A stretch of DNA of 64,000 nucleotides. It comes from Dokdonella koreensis DS-123 (GTDB lineage Bacteria > Pseudomonadota > Gammaproteobacteria > Xanthomonadales > Rhodanobacteraceae). Every line of letters starts with the position of its first letter. Within the stretch, counting starts at the first letter, position 1. The notes beneath the pieces are model-generated. The model was not told the origin of the DNA and did not search any database. It saw only the letters and a list, made by a program, of their open reading frames with translations. Below, piece by piece: positions 8,894 through 17,552 of the stretch. The position numbers and the translations under genes are program-made. The stretch spans positions 4,258,686 through 4,322,685 of the forward strand of contig NZ_CP015249.1 in the NCBI RefSeq assembly GCF_001632775.1, read 5' to 3'.

Positions 8894-11707
8894 GTGACCG
8901 TGCGGATCGATCGCTTCGTCCTCGCACAGCGGCGCCTGCGCGCCGCCGTCCTGGGTGCGGCCTGGCTGGTCGCCACGCTGAGCGCCCCGCTGTCCGGCGC
9001 TGGTGCCGATCCGGCCTCCCCGGCCCAGATCCGTGCACTGCTCGCCGCCGGCCGCGACGAAGCCGCGCTCGCCGCGCTCACCCAGGCCCTGGCCGCCGCG
9101 CCGGCGGCACCGGCCGAGCTGCAGCTGCTGCTCGCCGAGACGCACTGGCACCGGCAACAACCCGCGGCAGCCGCCGAAGCGGCCACGCGCGCGCTCGCGT
9201 TGCTCGGTGCCGGGGACGACGATGCCGCGTTGCGCCAGCAGGCGCTGCGGCTGCGCGGGCTGGCCGCGGCCGAGCAGCGCCACACCGACGCCGCGCTGGC
9301 CGACCTGCGCGAGGCCGAAGGCCTGAGCCGGGTGCGCGAGGGCGCCGACAGCGCCGGGCATGCCGCCCTCCTCGGCGACCTCGCCTTCGCCCAGCGCATG
9401 GCCGGCGACTACGGCGGCGCGATGACGTCGCTGGAGGCGGCCCTGGCGATCCAGCGGCCACGCGCCGCGAGCGACCCGATGCCGCTCGCGCTGAGCCTGC
9501 TGCGCCTCGGCCAGGCCCAGCGCATCAGCGGCGACGTGGTGCGTGCCGAGGCCAGCTACCGCGAAGCGCTGGCCCTCGCTGGCCGTGCACCCGATCCGCG
9601 CGGCCGCCTCCGCGCCGACCTGCTCTATGCGCTCGCCAACCTGGAGCGCCACCGCGAGCGCATCGAGGAAGCAATCGTCTGGTACGCGCAGGCCGTCCCG
9701 GCCTTCGAGCAGGCCTACGGCACCGATTCCCTCAAGCTGGCACGCGTGCTGAACAACTACGGCAATGCCGAAAGCGTGCGCTACGGCCGGCGCGAAGCGG
9801 CGGTCGCGCTGTATCGGCGCGCGCTCGCAATCGCGCTGCGCAACCCGGCCGCGAACCCCGGCGACTACCTGCCGCTCTCCAACATCGCCATGGTCGACGT
9901 CTGGCGCGGCCGCCATCGCGAGGCCGAGGCCGGCTTCCGCGCGATGCTCGGGCGGCTGGAGGCGATGCCGGCCGCCAGCGAGGCGACACCGCTGTTCGTG
10001 CAGCACGGCCTGGCCGCCGCACTGTGGGGCCAGGGCCGCCACGACGCGGCCTTCGCCGCCGCCGCCGCGGCCGAGCACACGCGCCAGGCCAGCCTGCGCG
10101 ACGTCGCCGCCGGCCTGTCGGACCAGCAGACCCTGATGTTCCAGGAACAGGAGTACGCCACGCTCGACCTCGCCGTCGCGATCGCGCTCGCCAGCGGCCG
10201 CCCGGCGCTGATCGAGCGGGCCTGGTCGCTGGCGATCGCGGCGCGCGGCCAGGTCACCGCGATCCAGGCGGCCCGCCTCAGCCAGGCGCGCACGCGCCTC
10301 GCGTCGGACCCCGCCATCGCACCGCTGTGGCAGGAATGGCTCGCCGCCAGCAGCCTGCTCGAAGGCGCGCGGCTGGCGACGGCGGACGACACCGCGGCCC
10401 AGGTGCGCTTCCAACGGGCCGAGCGCCGGCTCGCCCAGGCCTTGCCGAAGGGCGTCGCGATCGCCGACGTGCAGCCCGGCCTCGACGCCGTGCGCGCGGC
10501 GCTGCCGCCGGACAGCGCCCTGGTCTGGATGATCCCGGTCGCGCACCGGCGCGCGGAGGACTTCGCCAGTCGCGAGATGCACGATCGCGAGCGCGAGTGG
10601 CACGCGCTGGTGCTCGAGGCCGGCAGCGGCACGCCGGTGCGGGTCCTGCGCCTCGGGCCCGCTCGCGCGCTGGCGGCCGAGGTCGCCGCCTGGCAGGCGC
10701 GGCTGGCGACCCCCGAGAGCGACCCTGCGCAGCTGCGCGCCGCTGGTGTGCAGGTCGCCAGTCGCATCTGGCAGCCGATCGCGCGGACCACCTCGGCACG
10801 CCGCGTGTTCGTGATCGCCGATGCACCGCTGCAACGGCTCGCCTGGGCCGCCCTGCCCGATGGCGCAGGCCACCTGCTCGACGGCGATCGCCTCGTGCAC
10901 GTGCTCAACCACGAGGAGGAACTGCTCGCGTCCACGACGCCGATCGACGCGCCGCGTTACAGCGTGCTCGCGCTGGCCGACCCGCATACGGGGCCGTCCG
11001 GCCCCGGGACCGACCGGCGCGCCGGCTGCCGGCGGCCCTGGCCGCCGCTGCCGGGCGCGCGCCGTGAAGCGGCCCGCCTGCAAGCCCTGGTGGCCGCCAG
11101 CGAGGCGGCACCGATGCTGGCCCTCGTCGGCGCCGCCGCCAGTGAGGCCGCCTTTCGAAACGCGGCGCCGCACGCGGCCATCGTCCATCTGGCCACGCAC
11201 GGCACGGACGCCGCACCGGCGCCGGACTGCCGGGACGCTACCGGCCACCGCGGCGTCGGCTTCGTCGCCGAAGCGCCGCCGGCCGCCACGACGGCAGCCG
11301 CGCTGGTCCTCGCCGCGCCGGCGCCGGACAGCGGCAACCCCGACGACGGCCTGCTGGGCGGCCTGGAGATCGCCGCACTCGACCTGCACCGGGTGCGCTG
11401 GGCCGTGCTGGCCGCCTGCACGACCGCCGCCGGTCCCACGCGCCACTACGAGGGCCTCGACGGACTCGCGCGCGCCTTCCGCATCGCCGGTGCCGGCACC
11501 GTCATCGTCAGCCTGTGGCCGGTCGACGACACGGCCACGGCAGCCTGGAGCGAAGCGCTGTACCGGGCACGCTTCCAATCGCAGGCCGATACCACGCAGG
11601 CCATGCGCAGCGCCCAGCGGCAGGTGCTCGCCACGCGCAAGGCGGCAGGCTTGAGCACGCATCCGTTCTACTGGGCCGGCTTCCTGGCGCTCGGCGACTG
11701 GCGCTGA
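8894..11707 (+). CDS. Exported TPR-CHAT (caspase-like) protein
   Basis: Protein of 937 residues. I chose the GTG at 8894 because GGAG sits 8 bases upstream and the resulting N-terminus is a signal peptide (basic start, hydrophobic AAVLGAAWLVATLSA, cleavage near GAGA-DP). An in-frame ATG at 8822 lies inside the kinase gene and would spoil the signal. Residues about 30-420 are TPR-like helices (ALANLERHRERIEEAIVWYA, LNNYGNAESVRYGRREAAVA). The C-terminal ~400 residues are a CHAT domain with the expected dyad: H769 in IVHLATHG and C842 in VLAACTTAAG, followed by GAGTVIVSLWPVDD. CHAT proteases are clan CD relatives of caspases and separase. The protein is third in the sigma-kinase operon, 38 bp after the kinase. 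A TATTCT at 8862-8867 could be an internal -10. Its substrate is unknown. Confidence 0.88.
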   Translation: MTVRIDRFVLAQRRLRAAVLGAAWLVATLSAPLSGAGADPASPAQIRALLAAGRDEAALAALTQALAAAPAAPAELQLLLAETHWHRQQPAAAAEAATRALALLGAGDDDAALRQQALRLRGLAAAEQRHTDAALADLREAEGLSRVREGADSAGHAALLGDLAFAQRMAGDYGGAMTSLEAALAIQRPRAASDPMPLALSLLRLGQAQRISGDVVRAEASYREALALAGRAPDPRGRLRADLLYALANLERHRERIEEAIVWYAQAVPAFEQAYGTDSLKLARVLNNYGNAESVRYGRREAAVALYRRALAIALRNPAANPGDYLPLSNIAMVDVWRGRHREAEAGFRAMLGRLEAMPAASEATPLFVQHGLAAALWGQGRHDAAFAAAAAAEHTRQASLRDVAAGLSDQQTLMFQEQEYATLDLAVAIALASGRPALIERAWSLAIAARGQVTAIQAARLSQARTRLASDPAIAPLWQEWLAASSLLEGARLATADDTAAQVRFQRAERRLAQALPKGVAIADVQPGLDAVRAALPPDSALVWMIPVAHRRAEDFASREMHDREREWHALVLEAGSGTPVRVLRLGPARALAAEVAAWQARLATPESDPAQLRAAGVQVASRIWQPIARTTSARRVFVIADAPLQRLAWAALPDGAGHLLDGDRLVHVLNHEEELLASTTPIDAPRYSVLALADPHTGPSGPGTDRRAGCRRPWPPLPGARREAARLQALVAASEAAPMLALVGAAASEAAFRNAAPHAAIVHLATHGTDAAPAPDCRDATGHRGVGFVAEAPPAATTAAALVLAAPAPDSGNPDDGLLGGLEIAALDLHRVRWAVLAACTTAAGPTRHYEGLDGLARAFRIAGAGTVIVSLWPVDDTATAAWSEALYRARFQSQADTTQAMRSAQRQVLATRKAAGLSTHPFYWAGFLALGDWR

Positions 11708-11866
11708 CCGATGGTCGCGCCGGCACGGCCGGCGAGCGGTGCGGTTCCAGCGCCTGCATCCGCCGGACGCCCCGCAAAAAAAGGGTTCTTCGCCCATTTG
11801 CGGGGTCATTCGGCTTTTGGCTCCTGCTTTGGCTCCTGCTTTGGATTTTGCCCTTGGCTTTTTCGC

Positions 11867-12045
11867 CCTAAAGCAAGCCGAGCATCGCAGGGCGGCGAGG
11901 CCGCAGAGGCGCCCCGTGTCTGAGCGAAGCGAGTTGGGGCGCCGTGCCTCGTCGTCCGAGAAGCACAGGGGACCGAGCCGGCGCAGCCGGATCGGCTTGC
12001 GCCGGGCAAAGGGCTTTTGGTTCCTTTTGGCCCGTCAAAAGGGAC
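11867..12045 (-). repeat. Dispersed extragenic element, copy 1 (inverted partner of 12163-12342)
   Basis: The reverse complement of this stretch aligns along its whole length with 12163-12342. It includes a perfect 30-bp block (about 11911-11940 against 12270-12299, containing CTCGCTTCGCTCAGACACGG) and the shared blocks GCTTCTCGG, GGTCCCCTG, CTGCGATGCTCGGCT and GCTTTAGG. Weaker complementarity continues inwards (AAGCTCTTG near 12064 against CAAGAGCTT near 12135), so the region is one large imperfect palindrome. I recall similar unnamed sequences between genes in many Xanthomonadales genomes. It has no coding capacity. Confidence 0.75.
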
Positions 12046-12162
12046 TCGGCCGCGCAGCGGACGAAAGCTCTTGATCTTGCTCCTGCTTTGCTCCGTGCCG
12101 GCAATCCCTCAAAAGCCACGGCGGAAGATCAAAGCAAGAGCTTCCGCACGCTGCGCGCGCGG

Positions 12163-12342
12163 GTCACTTTTGTCTTGGCAAAAGTAACCAAAACCGTCGT
12201 CGCCGGCGCGAGCCGGCACGGCTGCGCCGCGCCGGTCCCCTGCGCTTCTCGGCCGGCCAGGCACGCTGCCCCAACTCGCTTCGCTCAGACACGGGGCAGC
12301 TCTTCGGCCTGGCCGACCTGCGATGCTCGGCTCGCTTTAGGC
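12163..12342 (+). repeat. Dispersed extragenic element, copy 2
   Basis: Partner of copy 1 in the opposite orientation. It begins with an imperfect hairpin (GTCACTTTTG and GCAAAAGTAACC) and continues through GGTCCCCTGCGCTTCTCGG, the 30-bp block shared with copy 1, and CTGCGATGCTCGGCTCGCTT. The two copies are separated by about 117 bp that is itself partly self-complementary. Confidence 0.75.
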
Positions 12343-12360
12343 GCCAACAGCCAACAGCCA

Positions 12361-12456
12361 GAGCAGCAGCGAGAGCAGCAGCGAGAGCAGCAGCGAGAGC
12401 AGCAGCGAGAGCAGCAGCGAGAGCAGCAGCGAGAGCAGCAGCGAGAGCAGCAGCGA
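12361..12456. repeat. Minisatellite: eight perfect 12-bp units
   Basis: The unit GAGCAGCAGCGA is repeated eight times head to tail without a mismatch, directly beside element copy 2. Read as codons it would give Glu-Gln-Gln-Arg on the plus strand or Leu-Leu-Leu-Ser on the minus strand, but no real gene contains it. Copy number is likely variable through slippage. Confidence 0.95.
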
Positions 12457-12510
12457 CTGCGACGAAAGGGAGAGCTGATTGATTCCCGCCAATGAGCGAA
12501 GAAAGCCCAT

Positions 12511-12540
12511 AAAAAAGGCCCCGCCGAAGCGGGGCCTTTT
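12511..12540 (-). terminator. Rho-independent terminator of groESL
   Basis: On the minus strand the stem GGCCCCGC / GCGGGGCC with loop TTCG is followed by six T residues. It lies 25 bp after the groEL stop codon. Confidence 0.9.
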
Positions 12541-12565
12541 CGTGACGCTGCCGGGAGGCGAAGGA

Positions 12566-14239
<1,674 letters not shown>

Positions 14240-14282
14240 CTAGGTGGGGAGGGATGCTCGATCAGCGGCGCGCGGCGCCGGC

Positions 14283-14570
14283 TTACTCGATCACCGCCAG
14301 GATGTCTTCTTCGCGCATGACCAGCAGGTCTTCGCCGTCGACCTTGACCTCGGTGCCCGAGTACTTGCCGAACAGGACCTTGTCGCCGGTCTTGACCGCG
14401 ATCGGACGGACCTTGCCGTCTTCGAGGATCTTGCCGTTACCGGCGGCGATGACTTCGCCGCGGCTGGGCTTTTCGGCGGCGCTGTCGGGGATGACGATGC
14501 CGCCGGCCGAGACCTTCTCTTCTTCCAGGCGCTTGATGATCACGCGATCGTGCAGGGGACGAAGTGCCAT
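14283..14570 (-). CDS. groES: 10-kDa co-chaperonin GroES
   Basis: Heptameric lid of the GroEL chamber, 95 residues. The start at 14570 ([18 protein letters not shown]) is favoured over an in-frame ATG five codons upstream because it has GGAAG 6 bases ahead and matches the family N-terminus. The mobile loop ([15 protein letters not shown]) and the C-terminal [12 protein letters not shown] are present. It is the first gene of the groESL operon under HrcA/CIRCE control. Confidence 0.99.
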   Translation of the reverse strand: MALRPLHDRVIIKRLEEEKVSAGGIVIPDSAAEKPSRGEVIAAGNGKILEDGKVRPIAVKTGDKVLFGKYSGTEVKVDGEDLLVMREEDILAVIE

Positions 14571-14636
14571 GGGTGCTTCCTTCAACAGGTGGGGTGGAAA
14601 GATAAAGGATTGATTTAGTTACGATTGGGCAAGCGT

Positions 14637-14665
14637 TGTTAGCACTTGACCTAAGTGAGTGCCAA
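14637..14665 (-). promoter_or_regulatory. CIRCE operator overlapping the groESL promoter
   Basis: TTAGCACTT - 9 bases - GAGTGCCAA at 14639-14665 is a near-consensus CIRCE (consensus arms TTAGCACTC / GAGTGCTAA), the binding site of the heat-shock repressor HrcA. On the minus strand a promoter fits exactly over it: TTGGCA (14665-14660), 17 bases, CTAACA (14642-14637). Repression by HrcA would directly block RNA polymerase. The rest of 14666-14888 holds no gene. Confidence 0.9.
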
Positions 14666-14888
14666 TTCTAGCGGCGCGTCAACCGTAACGGAAGCCGCAC
14701 CGGCTGGCTGCCATCTGGAGGCGTGCCGATCCGCTTCAAGGCCCGCGCCCGTCCTTTACCTGCGCCGGCGAGGGGCCGCGCCGTTGCGCGCCTTGTGAAC
14801 CGGCGCCACGCACCTGTCACGGCCGGGACGCTAGAGTGGCGCTTTCGGCGCCTTCGCGAGGGGGTGCCCGTTGCTGGGGATTTCCGTC

Positions 14889-17111
14889 ATGTGCTCACGT
14901 TCCGGCGCCGCGCGCGCCCTGATCTGGCTGCTCCTGCTGACCGGCAGCGGCGGGCTGTCCGCCCAGTCCATCGGCCTGGTCGGCGGCACGCCGGCCACCG
15001 AGACGTTCGATACGCTGGCATCGAGCGGCACCGGCTCGACCCTGCCGGCCGGCTGGCATTTCCTCGAGACCGGCAACAACGCCAACGGCACCTATGCCGC
15101 CGACGACGGCACGGCCAACGCCGGCAATACCTACAGCTACGGGGCGGCCGGCAGCGGCGAGCGCGCCCTGGGCCTGCTGCGCTCCGGCTCGCTGGTGCCG
15201 ACGATCGGCGCGCACCTGCGCAACGACTCCGGCGCGGCGCTGGCCGAGGTCGCCGTCGCCTACACCGGCGAGCAGTGGCGCCTCGGGGCGGCCGGTCGGC
15301 CGGACCGCCTGCAGTTCCAGTACAGCGTGAACGCGACCGCGCTCGGCAACGGCACCTGGACCGACGTCGCCGCGCTCGACTTCATCGCGCCGGTCACGAC
15401 CGGCACGCCGCGCGCATTGAACGGCAACCTCGCGGCCAACCGCACGGCGGTGAGCGGCACGATCGGCGGATTGAACCTCGCACCGGGCGCGAGCCTCTGG
15501 GTGCGCTGGGTCGACGTCGATGCCAGCGGTGCCGACGACGGCCTGGCCATCGATACCGTCAGCTTCACGGTCGCCGGCGATCCGCCGCCCGACGTGCCGC
15601 CGGCCGTGGTCGCCGTCTCGCCCGCCAACGGCGCGACCAACGTCGGCCTCGGCGCCGCCCTCAACGTGACCTTCAGCGAAGAGGTCACGGTGACGGCACC
15701 GTGGTTCACGATCCAGTGCACCACCTCGGGCAGCCACACCGCCACGGTCAGCGGCGGTCCCGGCTCGTACGCGCTCGCACCCTCGCCGGCGTTCGCCGCC
15801 AACGAGAGCTGCACCTGGACGACCCTCGCCAGTGGCGTGGTCGATCGCGACGGCACGCCGGATGCGCTCGCGTCCGACTACGTCGTCACGTTCACCACCG
15901 CCGATCCGGCCACTACGCCGCCGACCGTAGTCTCGACCCAGCCGGCCGACAACGCGGTCAACGTGCCGGCCGCGAGCGACGTCCGCGTGACCTTCAGCGA
16001 GGCGGTGACGACCAGCGCCGGCGCGTTCGACCTGGCCTGCGATGCACAGCCGATCGTGCTGGGCGAGACCGGTTCCGGCGCGACCCGCACGCTGACGCCG
16101 GCCGTACTGCTGCCCAAGGGCGCGGCCTGCGTGTTCACGATCGACGCCAACGGCGTGCGCAATGCGGCCAACGTCCCGATGGCCGCGTCGGTCACGGTTC
16201 GCTTCCGGGTCACCGACGGCTCGCTCACGGGGTACTACGCCAAGGTCAACACCAGCAGTCCCGGCCAGCTGCGCTGCACGCTGCACGCGACGATCCGCGG
16301 CCACACCGCCTATCCGTACAGCGGATCGGGCACCAGCACCTGGACGATCCTGGAGACCGCGCAGGCGCATCCGTCGAACCCGGCCCAGGTGCTGGACGTC
16401 TACCGCAACCGGCTCTACGCCACCGGCAGCGACCGCGCCGGCACCGGCAGCGGCCTGACCTACAACCGCGAGCACACCTGGCCCAACTCGCTCGGCTTCC
16501 CGAGCACGACCGGCAACCTCGGCCGGCCGAACGCGCCCTACACCGACACGCACATGCTCTACCTGTCCGATACCCAGTGGAACGCCGATCGCGGCAACAA
16601 GCCGTACGCGAACTGCCCGGCCCAGGCCAACTGCGGCGAGCGCGCGACCGAGGCGAACTTCGGCGTCGGCGGCGGCACCGGCACCTATCCGGGCAACTCC
16701 AACTGGGTCAATGCCAGCGCGTTCGAGACCTGGAATCACCGCAAGGGCGATACCGCCCGCGCCATCCTGTACATGGCGATCCGCTACGAGGGCGGCGTCG
16801 ACCCGGTCAGCGGCCAGAACGAGCCGAACCTGGAGCTGACCGACAACCGCAGCCTGATCGTCGGCACATCCAACTACAACGTGCCGGCCTACATGGGCCT
16901 GCTGGCCGACCTGCTGGCCTGGCATGCCGGTGATCCGCCGGACGCCGCGGAGATCGCGCGCAACGAGGTGATCTACACCTTCCAGGGCAACCGCAACCCG
17001 TTCATCGACCACCCCGAGTGGGCGACGCGGGCGCTGTTCGAATCGACCACGCCGGCGGTCTGCGAGAGCAATACGCTGATCTTCGCCAACGGCTTCGACG
17101 GCCCGGACTGA
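14889..17111 (+). CDS. Secreted endonuclease I-family nuclease with Ig-like domains and GFD tail
   Basis: Exported nuclease of 740 residues. The ATG at 14889 has GGGGAT 8 bases upstream and begins a signal peptide (MCSRSGAARALIWLLLL, cleavage near LSA-QS). An in-frame TTG at 14871 is less likely. Residues about 30-235 form a beta-rich module. Two Big_5 (SbsA Ig-like) domains follow, each opening with PPxVVxxxPAxxAxNV (about 239-340 and 344-440). The catalytic domain (about 450-690) carries the endonuclease I signature: YNREHTWPNSLGF, DTHMLYLSD, NADRGNKPY, FETWNHRKGDTARAILYMAIRY. The end is NTLIFANGFDGPD, the IFxxGFD-type tail shared with other exported proteins here. It probably degrades extracellular DNA or RNA for nutrition or defence. 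Confidence 0.9.
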   Translation: MCSRSGAARALIWLLLLTGSGGLSAQSIGLVGGTPATETFDTLASSGTGSTLPAGWHFLETGNNANGTYAADDGTANAGNTYSYGAAGSGERALGLLRSGSLVPTIGAHLRNDSGAALAEVAVAYTGEQWRLGAAGRPDRLQFQYSVNATALGNGTWTDVAALDFIAPVTTGTPRALNGNLAANRTAVSGTIGGLNLAPGASLWVRWVDVDASGADDGLAIDTVSFTVAGDPPPDVPPAVVAVSPANGATNVGLGAALNVTFSEEVTVTAPWFTIQCTTSGSHTATVSGGPGSYALAPSPAFAANESCTWTTLASGVVDRDGTPDALASDYVVTFTTADPATTPPTVVSTQPADNAVNVPAASDVRVTFSEAVTTSAGAFDLACDAQPIVLGETGSGATRTLTPAVLLPKGAACVFTIDANGVRNAANVPMAASVTVRFRVTDGSLTGYYAKVNTSSPGQLRCTLHATIRGHTAYPYSGSGTSTWTILETAQAHPSNPAQVLDVYRNRLYATGSDRAGTGSGLTYNREHTWPNSLGFPSTTGNLGRPNAPYTDTHMLYLSDTQWNADRGNKPYANCPAQANCGERATEANFGVGGGTGTYPGNSNWVNASAFETWNHRKGDTARAILYMAIRYEGGVDPVSGQNEPNLELTDNRSLIVGTSNYNVPAYMGLLADLLAWHAGDPPDAAEIARNEVIYTFQGNRNPFIDHPEWATRALFESTTPAVCESNTLIFANGFDGPD

Positions 17112-17552
17112 CAGGCCACCGATCCCGCAGCGGGCGCGGCGCGGCGGCATCCGGGGTCGCCGGCGCGCCCCGGTGTCACGGCGCCGGATCTGCGGACTTC
17201 GACCGCACGGCCGTACCGGCACGGCCGGGCCCTTCGCGCCGGCCCGGCCCGGACCGGTCGCCTTGGGCAGGGCCGGCCACGCGCGGCGCCGCCCAACCGA
17301 TTGTTTTCATGCAGGAACACGGCACCCGCCGGCACCGGAGCGCGCGCCGGCAGCCACCGCGCGCTAGGATGCCGGCTGCGTCACGGCGTCGCCGGGGATG
17401 GCGCCGGCCTGAACTGATCGTGACAATTGCGGTCGATGATCCGGGCGCGGCCCGGCGCCGGCCGTCACCGGGCGAAGGTCCGGCCGCGCAGGCATACGCG
17501 CCGCGGCGCCCTCGCCGCGCCCGTGCCGTCGATCCTTTCTGGAGTACCTGTC
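17112..17552. other. 441-bp intergenic region, no gene seen
   Basis: GC-rich spacer between the nuclease gene and dsbD. I see no terminator with a T-run and no small gene with a ribosome binding site. CTAGGAT near 17371 could be a -10 for dsbD, but no -35 supports it. Confidence 0.5.

Larger units (their letters stand above)
11708..12565. other. 858-bp gene-free region with inverted elements and minisatellite
   Basis: No believable gene between the CHAT gene and groEL. The left part has a 12-bp unit (TTTGGCTCCTGC) in two copies near 11818-11842. Two elements in opposite orientation follow, then the 8-unit minisatellite and the groEL terminator, each listed separately. Open frames crossing it are composed of repeats or run antisense and lack ribosome binding sites. 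Confidence 0.8.

Noticed and set aside
8894..11707. CHAT protein as a CRISPR-guided protease (Craspase-like)
   Set aside because: It has a signal peptide and a sigma-kinase operon context; no type III-E cas genes are present.
12361..12456. Possible CRISPR array
   Set aside because: Units are 12 bp with no spacers, and no cas genes are near; it is a minisatellite.
11944..12495. Open frame of about 183 codons with Glu-Gln-Gln-Arg repeats
   Set aside because: It crosses both inverted elements and the minisatellite, has no ribosome binding site, and its composition simply reflects the DNA repeats.
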